Assembly: GCA_910589415.1 (NCBI GenBank) | Contig: OU342632.1 | Location: 51,635,341-51,699,340, forward strand | Source: Malachius bipustulatus | Taxonomy: Eukaryota; Arthropoda; Insecta; Coleoptera; Melyridae | Reading direction: 5' to 3' | Length of the DNA stretch: 64,000 nt | Part shown: one piece after another, positions 23,683 through 34,319 of the stretch | Layout: the number at the start of each line of letters is the position of its first letter | How positions within the stretch are numbered: the stretch's first letter is position 1 | The notes under the pieces: model-generated | Told to the model about the DNA's origin: nothing | The model's input: the letters and a program-made list of their open reading frames with translations, nothing else | The model's database searches: none | Program-made: the position numbers and the translations under genes

Positions 23683-24027
23683 CCATATTTCATATATGTT
23701 TCCATAGTAACATCTTAGTGGGTATTATAGACCTATACACATTATTTTTATTCCCAAAGAAGGGTATCCAGTGCAGTGTTGTGACTTTTCCTTGTTGTGA
23801 AAAATCTTGAAACGGGATACTGTGAACTATCAAACTAATAAAAAAGCAATAAGTAGCGTCACTTTTACGAAATCATAATAACAGTTTCTATAGGTCAAAT
23901 CTAACAGATGTGAGAGATTAGCTTCAGAGTTCTTTCATTAGCAGAGAGAGTTACAACTTTTGGCATAAGTAGATAAATAGTTAAGCGCATCATACATATA
24001 ATTATTAAATAAACGTATACGTATGCG

Positions 24028-24200
24028 GTGGATCCCGTGGCGCACTGGATAGCGCGTTGTTCCGCTGTGCCGATACACCTTGGTTTGAACCTCACAGCAG
24101 CCAACAAAACAATTTGTTGTGCATGTCGAGCCAAGATCGGGATCCACCTTGCGGAAGGCAGCGGCAAACGACCGCATAGTATATATCTTTGCCTAGTAAA
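24028..24200 (+). mobile_element. tRNA-derived SINE head
   Basis: A pol III A box, TGGCGCACTGG, at 24038-24048 and a B box, GGTTTGAACCT, at 24082-24092 have normal tRNA spacing, beginning GGATCCCGTGG. Cloverleaf pairing is degraded, and CAGCAGCC replaces a proper acceptor end, so it is a SINE rather than a working tRNA gene. The body extends downstream, perhaps to 24330. Confidence 0.7.
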
Positions 24201-24245
24201 ACCTCTCAAATAGTGCCGTTCGGACTCCTGCGATATAAAGGGAGG

Positions 24246-24295
24246 TCCCATATGTCTGTGTGAACTGATAGCTCGTGCACCACAGACATATGGGA
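24246..24295. repeat. 14-bp-stem hairpin
   Basis: CCCATATGTCTGTG and its exact inverse CACAGACATATGGG flank a 20-nt loop just downstream of the SINE. Confidence 0.8.
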
Positions 24296-24489
24296 GAGGT
24301 AGCCTATATCCGATATGCGGGTATGGCACTTTAAGAAGAAGATACATATACGAGCCTAGTGAGAGCCGAACGCGTCGAGAACCGTTCTCGAGCACGAATT
24401 CGACAGATAAGTAGGTACTTAACCATCTCATGTCGGTTTTTCTGACGAACATAAAGGAATAGAGCAGTTTTACAAAAACCATTGTATGA

Positions 24490-24605
24490 TATTCGTCTTA
24501 AAAGTGATTTTATTTTGTTCGTGAAATTGATCAATTCGCTCCGCTACGCTTCGCTCATTTCACAAACCTTTTCACTCACAAAATAAAACTTCACTTTTAA
24601 CACTA
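24490..24605. repeat. Small palindrome
   Basis: TTAAAAGTGATTTTATTTTGT is nearly the inverse of ACAAAATAAAACTTCACTTTTAA, with a loop containing CGCTCCGCTACGCTTCGCTC. Confidence 0.75.
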
Positions 24606-25102
24606 ATATCATAAATAGCTATTAAAAACCTGATGCACCTTATTTCAGCAAAATATGTCGGAATAATTATTATTTGACAATAAATAATTTTTTTAACGAT
24701 AGTTTGATAATTGGTTGCCTATCTTTGTTGAAAGTGAAAGATTATTTGAAAGCGTAAAGGCCACATTTGCGAATTTAAGAAAACAAGAAGCAAGCGATGT
24801 TAGAATGATTAGTTTACTATTTACCAACCAAAATTTTCATTTTACAGACAGATCCAATGTAAGACATGGAATTTTTTTCCAAGACCTACTTAAATTACGC
24901 GGGATTACGCGGAGGTGGTTTGACATTTAGATTTTACATTTGGTGGGATTGAATTATACATAAATACCAGTACGTTGATGTGAGCTTCATTTGTTTTGTG
25001 CGACTGGCGTTTGTCTGAAGCCGTCATCTAATTTTCCTAAATGGCATCCTAGGTTTATTTTGGTGTCATTATTGAGCAGGTAAATGATTAACAGCGGGTA
25101 TT

Positions 25103-25303
25103 ATAAAGGCTCATTAAGTTAACGGGCAGATTTCTGTGACCATTTCTGAAGAAGGTATCGAGTCTAAGTGGAAATTTTTTAAATTCATCTATTCTTGACA
25201 TGAAAGTAATTACAAAAATGTTAATAAAAGTCATTTGACGTCGATATTAGCTTCAAAAACGAGCACAAAGATCTGCCCGTTAGCCTAATGAGCCTTTATA
25301 ATA
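25103..25303. mobile_element. ~200-bp palindromic MITE
   Basis: TATAAAGGCTCATTAAGTTA plus ACGGGCAGAT at the left is the inverse of ATCTGCCCGTTAGCCTAATG plus AGCCTTTATA at the right, about 35-40 bp. There is no coding content. Confidence 0.8.
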
Positions 25304-25459
25304 TTGTCTGTTAGTGTTGTAGATCTAAATTTCAAAACGACACTCGTTTTTATTTTTTTTTATTTTTTTTGTTTCGGTCAACTTAGTGGACCACTCTTAT
25401 GTAGCCGATTTGGTACAAGTCTCGAAAGTGGGAATGGAAATAAAACCTGGTATAAAAAC

Positions 25460-25970
25460 GGGGGAAACGGTTTTTGGCACCTAGGTTAGCTGTGAGTGGT
25501 CAGACAAAAAAAATTCGAATAAAAAATCGAGATCTCGCGAGAGTGCATAACCGGGTGTAGCGCACAATACAGGGTGATGTAAATCATCAGATTTAAATCA
25601 CCCTGTATAACCATCTCAATTACACTGTAAAGATTACACTGTAAAGTACATTTGCCCCTACACACCGATCCGCACAAAAATTGGCCAAAACCCTTGGCAA
25701 ACAAGAACTTACACTACTGATTTCTTTCGCCCCTGTAAACCCACGGCTTCCCCTGAATTATGCCTCCAACTCCGTCTGTTACTCCCGGTGGCTCCCGGTT
25801 TGGCAAAAAAAAAACTAAGAACCAAACGGCAATATCTCGATGAGTAATAGACGGATTCGCGATTGCGCCACACAAGGTTGTGCGCTCTCGCGAGATCTCG
25901 TTTTTTTACCCGATTTTTTTTTACACACCGACTCACAGCTAACCTGGAGGAAAAGAAACCGCCTCCCCCT
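25460..25970. mobile_element. ~510-bp fold-back element
   Basis: The arms contain GGTTAGCTGTGAGTGG / inverse ACTCACAGCTAACC and GAGATCTCGCGAGAG / CTCTCGCGAGATCTC. They span about 25460-25567 and 25862-25970. A 36-bp mini-element is inserted at the inner edge of the left arm. Confidence 0.8.
25570..25605. mobile_element. 36-bp minimal CAGGGTG...CACCCTG palindrome
   Basis: CAGGGTGATGTAAATCATCA continues to GATTTAAATCACCCTG with TA on both sides. It is essentially two termini joined by a few bases. The same core lies at the centre of larger elements at 32219-32254, 40614-40650, 42647-42683 and 57652-57688. Confidence 0.85.
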
Positions 25971-26145
25971 GTTTAATAATAATTTATTTCAATTAACTGA
26001 TTATTCAGTTTATCTTGGAGAGGATTTCGAGTTACCGAGGTTCGAGTTAAAGAGGCTCGAGTGAATAATAATAGATAATTATTTCAAGTACTTTGTTCTC
26101 TGACGATCGATAAAAATCATTCATAAATGTTTTCGATTTTCGCAG

Positions 26146-26426
26146 GTATGGTATATCGATGTTCATAGTGCCATTGCTGGTGTTGATTTTCACATATAGT
26201 TCAATATGTCGTGAGATTTGGCGCAGTTCCGAGTCCACCTTGAGACCAAGACAAACCACCGGTTCCCCCTCAAACCAAACCAGGAAAGCTCCATTGATAT
26301 CCAGAGCGAAGATTAATACCGTCAAGCAGACTGTGGCTGTCATCGTTATGTATATCTTGTGCTCTGCACCATTTATATTCTCCTTGCTTTGGGTATCGTG
26401 GGACAGGACATCCTCCTTCGCACAAA
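26146..26426 (+). CDS. Neuropeptide GPCR exon: TM5, intracellular loop 3, TM6
   Basis: The exon follows a TTTTCGCAG acceptor and ends before GTGAGT. Its first G completes the Trp codon of the previous exon, giving AYVTW-YGISMFIVPLLVLIF and TYSSICREIW as TM5. A short Arg/Ser/Pro-rich third intracellular loop follows (SSESTLRPRQTTGSPSNQTR), then ISRAKINTVKQTVAVIVMYI and CSAPFIFSLLWVSWD as TM6. The R-A-K-I-x-T-V-K junction, where G proteins couple, is typical of vasopressin-like receptors. The usual CWxP of TM6 reads CSAP here. The exon ends with one base of a Ser codon, in phase with 41373. The frame is completely open and splice sites are canonical, so the gene looks intact. Confidence 0.88.
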
Positions 26427-27052
26427 GTGAGTCTCCTTTACAATTTATATATTAATAAAAATAAATTCTGTTGATGAAAAGTCAGTTTTTAGAAGCTGAC
26501 TTAATCTGTTTACCGGTATTCTACTGAGTAGGGAGTGAAACAAAAGAGCTGAAAATATAAATAAATTATTACTACTCATCTCACTCTTAATGATTTGAGT
26601 AATTACAGAATTATTTGTAGTGACACTAAGCACTAAGTGGAAATTCCAGCTTATAGTCCGCTAAAAGCTAGAAACAGTAGATAGGTAGCAGCTCCTAAGT
26701 ATTAAATAATGTAAGAATATTAAAAAGTAGGATTTCACTTTTTAGAACACATCAAGAATAATTGGACTTCTAGTGGTATTACTATTAAAAATCTCTCGAA
26801 TTTTGTTAAAAACTAAAATATCAAATATCCCAATCCAGATATTTTCAAATTAGAGTTGGCTCTGGAAAGTTTAAATTATCTTACCTTTAATTACCTTTTT
26901 AAACTACCTTTGACAAGCAACATTTTTGGAGATTAAGTATTTCATATTTAAATTTAACTTCAATTTTAAGTTTTAACTACGCTTTGTTGCCAAAATAGCG
27001 AATAGGCGCCAGTGGTATTTTCCCTATGTTAATGTGACAATATACTCTACTT

Positions 27053-27885
27053 ATTTTTGCATACCCACATAGGCCTCTCTCAGTGTCCCAAATGCCTAAA
27101 AGTCTACAATTTGTGCGTTACGGGATAAGCGGAAGAAGACGTGAAAGGTGTAAAATTTGTTTTCTCGGCTTGTATTATAGCCACAACAAAAGTAATTACA
27201 CCAGCGTAAAGGGCGCATTGAGCACTACAAGTTTGATCTCCTTAACTTTTGTCGTAACTGTTACGGTTACCGATTGGGAGCCGGGGCAAACTTTATTGGA
27301 GCATTTTTATTTATTTATTTTTTAGATAATACCCTTTCACATAGGATTAAATCCTCAAATAGAACCCAACTGTTGAACGGAACGCTCTGTGGTGGTGTGG
27401 AAAAGAGTCCACATAAAAAAAGTGGGTACCTAGGTATATTGTTTTTTAATGTGTGGGAAATGAATGCTACGTCAATATCAATAAGTGTCAAAAAATACGA
27501 CAAATAATGCTAAATAAAATCAATATACCGGCATTGAATTATCACTATTTACAGAATGCAACTGTTTTCTGTTTATGAAAAAATAAGAAAAACAGTATAG
27601 AATGCTTAAATTAGTGAAAACACGTTGCAAAAGGTCAATTTATTTGAAACAAAAATTTTGGTCCAAAAAAGTTTTACCCGCCTTCCAATCGATAACCGTT
27701 GCAGTTACGACTAAAGTCACAGGGGGCAAATTTGTAGTGCTTGGCGTACCCTCTATGCTAGTAAGTATAATTACTTTTTCATAGCTATAATACAAATCCC
27801 CCGCTCCTCCCGTAACCCGAAAATTGTACACTTTTGTACGTTTGGGACCCTGAGAGGAGCATAAAAGCGTATGCAAAAATGCAGC
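27053..27885. mobile_element. ~830-bp fold-back element, ~230-bp arms
   Basis: TTTTGCATACCCACATAGGC and CTCTCTCAGTGTCCCAAATG match the inverse of CATTTGGGACCCTGAGAGGAG-type sequence near 27840-27880. The arms continue through GTAACTGTTACGGTTACCGATT / AATCGATAACCGTTGCAG. There is no CAGGGTG end, so it is a different family. Confidence 0.8.
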
Positions 27886-28067
27886 GAGGTAGGGTATGCT
27901 TCCATGTCAAACTCCCTACCTCCTGTACTAGAAATATTATTTTGAGTAGGGATATTGAACTCACATTAAGAATAGGTCCAATTTAGAATTTTGGGATCCA
28001 TCTCTTTATAATTTATTGCTTTGAATGTGTATTTTAAATATTACGTCCTTCTTTGTATTTTCGAACT

Positions 28068-28140
28068 AGATTTATTTAGATTTAGATTTATCGTGAGTGG
28101 GCCATTGTGACACCTTCACTGCGACCGAAGGTCTATTGCG
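28068..28140 (-). repeat. Retroelement 3' end, inverse copy of 38576-38640
   Basis: GCCATTGTGACACCTTCACT plus GCGACCGAAGGTCTATTG is the inverse of a segment near 38600. The AAATCTAAATCTA run beside it looks like an element tail. Confidence 0.65.
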
Positions 28141-29625
28141 ACTGATGTCGATGACTGATTTTAAATGGTCGAATAAAGCAATAATTTAAGTGATATTTAA
28201 CTAATCTAATTATGAAATCATTAATATAGATAATTAAAATATGAGGAACCTTTTGGATGAAATTAAAACTTAAAAGTGGGAAGCTAACAATTAGATATTT
28301 TTCACTAAGCCATAGTAACTTTGTTAGCTTCTGAGAAGGCCAACTCAACTAGCATTTTAGGTTAAATTTACGTCGATTCGATGTAATTTAGGTATACTAA
28401 TATAATACACCTAACCTAAATTACGTAAAATTTACATAGAATTTACGTAACGAAGACCAAGGTGAGAGTAGATATTACGTAAATTCGTCGACATATTTGG
28501 GAATTATTACTATGAAGTTAAGTCAATATTACTAAAATAGGTCAATTTGACGTCCGTTTTGCGTAAAATTGACCTAATACTTAGTTAAATCGGTACATAA
28601 TATAAATTTTGCGAGTGAGAGAAAGGCCAATAGCCGATTAACCATTAAGCAACAAGAGACCGTGCATTTCAAATAGTTTTTCTCTTTTCAAGTCTCTCTC
28701 ACTTTCTATCCCATTCTGACTGGTCTGATGCACTCTGAAGTCTGAACAAGCTGTTGGCGCGCAAGTCTCTTCTTCAGTCATCAGTCTTCTACGCACACAG
28801 CATAAAATTAAGAACGGAGGTTCTCACGGAATATCATGATGGTTAATAGTTGATGTTGATGGTTTGGAAATAATATGCAGGTACGCGATGCCCAAGTGAC
28901 AATTTACATGCCAATGAAATTTTCCGAGGAAATTTACGATTATAGGTGGTAAATAATAAACGCTCCCCGTGAATAAGGCACTTTAAAGCTTTTTCTTTTT
29001 CAATAAAAAAAAACAAAAAAATCTTTTTTCAGATTTGAAAGGTAGGTTTTATGTAATTATTTTGCAGTATTATTGTATTTTCGTCTTTCAATTCTTGGAA
29101 CGTTATACTTTATTGTAACAGAAAAAACTATTGATTAATAATAGGATGTAAACAATGGAGTCCTACGAATATGGTGGATTTTTTTTACGAGCCTGAACGC
29201 CTGAAGCTAGCGCCATGTGGTAGCGCCGAGGGTAATACACGTGCACTGTTGCCAGACAGTAAAAATCAATTTCGCATTTAGAGCTAGGGGTGGGGAATCA
29301 AAATAAAATTTCTAAAATATCTACGTCCCTGGACACTTACGCACCACATTTTGTCGGAGGTATATCTAAAGTAAAGACTAATTTGTAATAATTCGAGGTT
29401 CATTGCTAATTAAATGCATGAAACTTGTTTAAAATCCCACTGAACTACTTGTAGAAATTCGTAAAGACGTGGCAACAGTGCAAGCAACCTGTTGGCGGAA
29501 TTATATTCTTCTTACACTTCCGTAGATTTTATAGGGAAGAAACCTGCTAATTATTCCTTCCGTAGAATCCAAAATGTCAGGCATTGTTTTCCGACATAAA
29601 GCGCATTATGTTACATTATGTTACC
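28141..29625. other. Intronic DNA, no gene recognised
   Basis: Around 28340-28570 there are clustered ACGTAAAT/ATTTACGT words forming weak local hairpins. GCACTGTTGCCA at 29244 and TGGCAACAGTGC at 29468 form a short inverted pair. No protein-like signal was found. Confidence 0.45.
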
Positions 29626-29629
29626 CTTG

Positions 29630-30235
29630 TACCCAAACAAAGCTTCTGGTCCCGATGACATATCGGTTATCGTACTTAAAAATTTGTCGACCGACCTGAC
29701 ACCTGTCTTCTGTCTACTCTTCAATCTGTCTTATAAAAATAAAATATTTCCCATGATGGAAATGAGCACGAGTCCAGCCTATTCCCAATAAAGGCAAAAA
29801 GACCTTACCAAATCACTATTGGCCAGTGGCACTGCTTTCACTGATATCGAAGATTATGAATAAAGCTTTAACCAACATCTTTTAAAGTACTTGGAAGGAG
29901 CTAATATAATCAGCGTCCGCCATTACGGCTTCCGCAAACAGAGACCAACTGGATCAATGAGATATTCTCACCTACGTAACGAGACTGTAGAACAGCGCAG
30001 TTGAACACCATAAGGAGTCTCGAGTGGTTACGCTTGATATTTCTAGGACTTGCGATCGTGTCTGCCACGAGGGATTGTTGGCAAAACTTCAGGCTTGCAT
30101 GCCTGAAAAGTTCTGTTTGTAGCTTGCGAGTTACCTTGGGGATCGCTCCTTGCGGGTGGCCGTCTATGGAGTTCTTTCTGAGAACTTTTATATCAATGCC
30201 GGCCTACCTCGGGGATCCATCTTATCTCTGAGTCC
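29630..30235 (+). pseudogene. Non-LTR reverse transcriptase fragment
   Basis: Across frame changes it reads NKASGPDDISVIVLKNLSTD, LTPVFCLLFNLSYKNKIFP, a broken PIPKKG region, WPVALLSLISKIMNKALTN, GANIISVRHYGFRKQRPTGS, VVTLDISRTCDRVCHEGLLA, LASYLGDRSLRVAVYGVLSE and NFYINAGLPRGSILSL. These are RT blocks 1-4 of the CR1/Jockey type, ending just before the catalytic YADD block. Both ends are truncated and at least three frameshifts are present. Confidence 0.85.
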
Positions 30236-30803
30236 CTAACAAACTGATTGTTGAGTTGTTGGTGACAAAAAAAAAATAGGACAAATGAAAAAACAATAAA
30301 TTTTTCAATAATCTGAACGAGTATCTTTTATACAGCCCACCGAATAATTAATATTTTTAGATAAACTGTTAAGCATTTTGAAGTAAGTAGAAATACTCCA
30401 GGAGCCATTGAGAGTGTAAGACCACCTATGACACGGTGTAAATTATATAAGGTGAGTGAACGAAATATGTATTTTAACAGTAAGCGAAGGGATGAAAACC
30501 TCAACGCAGTGTATGAGAGAGTCACGCCAGATAGGGCTCTGACCTCTTGCTCTTACACATGCAAATTGCCACTATTAGGATATAATGTTGCTTTATTTTA
30601 TTTTTTTCTGAATAAGTGATATCAAAAATCGGTCTTGTGTCTAATGTTGGTACGATGAAACTATCATGAGTATTTCATCGATTGGCAAACCAATATTTTT
30701 TATGTTTTCAACCCTTACTTCGTAGAATCTCTGCATACTTATTGATTATGAATAAAACACTAATGTTTTATAAAATTCTACTGTATATTGATGGATGGTA
30801 GAA

Positions 30804-30848
30804 ACGTTACACGTGTTTCGCTACTTTTCATGTAGCATCTTCAGACGT
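30804..30848 (-). ncRNA. Hammerhead-like ribozyme core (left arm)
   Basis: Exact inverse of the core at 30884-30928, so either strand of a transcript through the element carries one copy. Elements are the same: CTGAAGA box, 5-bp helix II, GAAA, helix III ACACGTGT, ACGT/ACGT helix I. Confidence 0.6.
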
Positions 30849-30883
30849 AAATTATTAATAATTTAATTAATAATCCCCTATTT

Positions 30884-30928
30884 ACGTCTGAAGATGCTAC
30901 ATGAAAAGTAGCGAAACACGTGTAACGT
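30884..30928 (+). ncRNA. Hammerhead-like ribozyme core (right arm)
   Basis: In order: helix I strand ACGT (30884-30887), CTGAAGA (30888-30894), helix II GCTAC-loop-GTAGC (30896-30912), GAAA (30913-30916), helix III ACAC/GTGT with no loop, cleavage-site A at 30924, helix I strand ACGT. One extra T at 30895 separates the CUGANGA box from helix II, which the strict consensus does not have. The loopless helix III would favour dimers. Confidence 0.6.
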
Positions 30929-31003
30929 TTCTACCATCCATCAATATACAGTAGAATTTTATAAAACATTAGTGTTTTATTCATAATCAATAAACCAATA
31001 TTT

Positions 31004-32085
31004 AAATATTAATAAAATTAGAACAGAAAAGCACGCGTTTATCAGTGAATAGGCGTAATATCATTTTTATGCTAGCGCTTGCCCCAGTACTGGGGGCCCC
31101 AGTGAAGGGCTCGGCAGAACAAAACAGTGCGAGCGAGAGCAACAACATACTTTGTTTAACCTGGGGTGATGTGATGATAATATCTGCTCGCGCTTACACT
31201 CCTCGTTATACCTTAAATATCTTACACCGTGGCCTATGATAAGGTGCTGTCATATCTTTGTTACTGCAGGAATGCGGCACTGTTAATAATTCCTTCAATA
31301 TTCATAACCATATCTGCGTTTTTATTTTTTATTGTTTCATTGATTTTAAGGACACGCCTGTATCTCCACTAATGGTTATCTATTTTAGCTTAGAATCAGA
31401 AATTCTAAAGGAATATTAGGTCACGACTATGTTTAATGTTGCAAATTTATGTGTTGGCATTGCTCTGGGCTTTCATAAACGTTTCCACATGAAATGCTGT
31501 TAGACGGTTTGATATTTTAGGGATTACTGTATGTGAACAGTTTGTTGTTACATAACGTATAAATTTGTATTTCCTCAAGCGTTAATTTAGAGTATTTGAG
31601 ATTAAAATATTTGCGTACCTTAAATTTAATTTTAGCTGGCTGGAATGTTGAACGACTTAAATCATCAAAATAACGAGATCCGAACTTTAGCTTATATCTA
31701 CGGGGAAGTGTCATCGGAGCCGACAGCCTGATCACGGTGAATTGGTCGTGAAAGGAAAAACGGAGAGAAAATTCCGAAACAATATGACCCTGTGAATCAT
31801 GCTTCAAGACATTATCACTCTACCTTAATCAAAATATGAAATACCTATTCAAATATTTTGCGCTTTGACATTGAAGAGGTTCGCATAATACCAACGATAA
31901 TTTGAAACTTCTCCCACATCAAAGTTTAGGTGCAATCACTCATACTTTTTTAAGGTTTTACATTTTCATCAGATCTGCTTTTGTTTCAGTGATAAATTAT
32001 GCAGTATGAAAGTAGATAAAGAAATCCGAAAGTACCTATAAACATATTCCATATACCAAGTTATTAAGAATATGAACAGGATATA
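31004..32085. other. Intronic DNA, no gene recognised
   Basis: A short GC-richer patch at about 31070-31150 gives small open frames without family features. The rest is AT-rich and featureless. Confidence 0.45.
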
Positions 32086-32427
32086 ACAAGTGAAAATCGC
32101 AATTTTCAATTTTCAAAGCTTCTCACATTGAAAACGGCTCAAGATATTTAAAAACGGCTTACATGTCCCTATCTTAACTTTTTACAAGGTATTCTATTAT
32201 GTAGCTTAGATTTTTCTACAGGGTGATGAAAAATCTGTTAATTTTCATCACCCACAATAAAACTTTAAACCACATGGTAGGATACCTTGTAAAAATTTAA
32301 GACAGGGACATGTAAGCCGTTTTTAAATATCTTGAACCGTTTTCAATGTGAGATGCTTTGAAAATTGAAAATTGCGATTTTCACTTGTTTATAACTCATA
32401 AACTACTCAACCTAAATTCCAATTGTG
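32086..32427. mobile_element. Truncated CAGGGTG fold-back element (shared inner module)
   Basis: ACAAGTGAAAATCGCAATTT at the left is the inverse of the segment ending near 32389. The centre is a 36-bp CAGGGTGATGAAAAATCTG palindrome (32219-32254). The inner arms (AACGGCTCAAGATATTTAAA, GGCTTACATGTCCCTATCTT) are shared with the elements at 40208, 42238 and 57265. The outer part survives only on the right. Confidence 0.8.
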
Positions 32428-32799
32428 AATGAAGTAGATGGACTGACACATTCGAAGATAGTTATCAGAAAACTATCAGAGAATAAAACTAATGAACTGA
32501 AAAAGCCAAGTAAACACCAGCTGAGATGGGCAATTGGACTTCTAACAGGACACTGCCCACTAATTAAACACCTCTCAATAATAGGGGTGAAAAATAACCC
32601 AGATTGCAGGAGATGCGGGGAGGGGGAAGAAACCCCATACCACATAATGTGTGAATGCCCAGCACTAGAGGGAAATATAATTTTAATATTTGGGACCGAA
32701 CTGGCTGAAATACTTTCGAGAGACGGAACTGATGAGCTAATTATCCAAAGGGGTACAATAAGAACAAGCTTCAGTACGAGGGCTTTGAACCTACCCTAG
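32428..32799 (+). pseudogene. C-terminal piece of an RNase H-type non-LTR ORF2
   Basis: An open frame of 124 residues reads KHQLRWAIGLLTGHCPLIKH, LSIIGVKNNPDCRRCGEGEE and TPYHIMCECPAL. The C-x2-C...H-x-C knuckle after LLTGHC is diagnostic of the region following RNase H in I/R1-like retrotransposons. A short 3' UTR with AATAATAATA follows. The 5' part is lost where the fold-back element abuts it. Confidence 0.85.
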
Positions 32800-33040
32800 A
32801 AGTGATAACAATAATAATACCCCAGAAGTTTTTATTTTTCAATCAAATGTGGCTGCAAAAAATCAGTTAGGTACCTAAAAAATCTAGGGGAGTGCATATT
32901 AAGCAATATGTCACCTTTATTAACTGACGTGATTAAAAAAGCGTTTATAGTTTATATGAATACATTAAAAGTGTTTTTTTTATAATAAATTTTATTATTT
33001 CTAATCTAAGTCACTCGTAGATAAAATTTTGTATGCAATT

Positions 33041-33140
33041 ATGCATAAAGCGCCTTTTTTCACTTCTGGGATTGACGCCCTCGCCTGCGGCTCGTGCGGT
33101 CAAACTCCCAGCCGTGAAAAAAGTACCGTTTTATGCACTT
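33041..33140. repeat. ~100-bp palindrome, GC-rich loop
   Basis: TGCATAAAGCGCCTTTTTTC plus ACTTCTGGGA is the imperfect inverse of TCCCAGCCGTGAAAAAAGTA plus CCGTTTTATGCA. The loop itself contains TTGACGCC/GCGGTCAA inverse words. Confidence 0.75.
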
Positions 33141-33955
33141 GTTGCAGAAATAACTATTTTCTGAATATCTACAATTTCTAAAATATTTACATTTCTAAAA
33201 TATCTACAAACTGGCTGATCAGAATAACTCGAAATTTTTGACAGTTGGTAACTAAGTATTATTCTCTATTTTTTAGACAAGGAATCAGCTACTCGCGACT
33301 CGCGCTCGGGCCTCGGTCGGGAGCCCGATTCACATGAATCGTTGGCGTGGCCGGCACGTTGTCATGTATCAGGTTATGGGAAGCGTGAAATAATGAACTT
33401 CTATGACAATTTATTTCACTAGTTTTTGATTTCATGATATTCACCGTTTAATTTTTTGCGCTACGCCTTTTCGGAGTCCAGTTATCCGGGTTTTAAGAAA
33501 TTTTGAACTATCGCTCTCCCTCCTCTTCAAATTGTCCCACCACCCCCTTCCAACCGGCCCCAAAAAACATCTAAATACCCTCCTAAAAAACATTATCTGA
33601 ACCCCCTAGATTCACTACCGGCCAAGAACAAACCATTTGAAATTTTTTTCACACCGAAAATTCTATATATTTCCGAACAAGTTGCCTGATCAACTTCCGC
33701 CTGCAACAGGCTTACGTGTTCTGCCAAGCTCTTCCTTTTTGGGAGAAACAATTTTTTCGGTAGGATCAAAACTGACGGTTTAACCTCCCCCCTCCCGCCC
33801 CTCGGATCGGTGGAACGTGAGTGGGAAATTTGAGCTGGGACCTCACTTAGATGATCGTGGAAAAAAATTTTGATATAGGGGGTCTGCACTCCAGGCTTTT
33901 TTTTTGTTTCGATAATACCCATCTAAAACACCTTATATGCGAAGTAGGGGCTTGT
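33141..33955. other. Intronic DNA, pyrimidine-rich, no gene recognised
   Basis: 33490-33900 is rich in CCCTCC/CCCCC runs and gives small spurious frames. No homology, terminal repeats or long hairpins were seen. Confidence 0.45.
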
Positions 33956-33959
33956 GTAA

Positions 33960-34178
33960 GCTAAGTTAGTGTAACGTAGTGTAAAGTAATGCGAATTCAA
34001 AGTTCTGGACCGCAGAAAACAGGAAATATACACAACCAAAAATGAGTACGGAAGAATACGAGACTCATCCAGTGATGGGGATGTACAAACTAGTTCAGAG
34101 GACCAGACTGACAGAATGGGTGGCATGCAGCAAATGGGCTTAGTACAATAAGCCCATGAGGCTTATTATTATTATAAA
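33960..34178 (+). repeat. 3' end of a non-LTR retrotransposon or SINE
   Basis: GGGCTTAGTACAATAAGCCC forms a terminal hairpin followed by ATGAGGC and a (TTA)n tail at about 34165-34178. Preceding sequence has no intact frame. Confidence 0.55.
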
Positions 34179-34319
34179 ACGTTCGAGGAGGGCATTTTTA
34201 ATATCTCGGATACTAAGACTCCTGTTTTTTTTTTGTTTTGTATTTTTACAACATCGAAAATTAAATAGTAATACTTATTAAGTTTGTAGTATGTTGTAGC
34301 GAATATTTCACAAGTTCCT

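Larger units (their letters stand above)
9988..26145 (+). other. 16.2-kb intron of the GPCR gene
   Basis: Bounded by a GTAATG donor and a TTTTCGCAG acceptor with matching phase. It is filled with the transposon and retrotransposon remains listed separately. No other host exon was recognised inside it. Confidence 0.75.
30699..30991 (-). mobile_element. Hammerhead-bearing palindromic element, Penelope-like
   Basis: Exact 12-bp duplications AAACCAATATTT (30687-30698 and 30992-31003) flank it. Most of the element is a near-perfect palindrome (about 30742-30991) whose two arms each hold a hammerhead-like core in opposite orientation. A unique tail of about 42 bp (30699-30740) sits at one end only. 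The tail is the inverse of the 3' end of the element at 36915-37221. Inverted long-repeat arms plus a one-sided tail and a variable-length duplication are features described for Penelope-like elements; no reverse transcriptase is present. Confidence 0.8.

Noticed and set aside
24028..24100. Functional tRNA gene
   Set aside because: A and B boxes are present but the acceptor stem and cloverleaf pairing are not maintained; a SINE head fits better.
33593..33922. 109-codon frame on the - strand
   Set aside because: Arises from a pyrimidine-rich stretch; no domain, no conserved motif.
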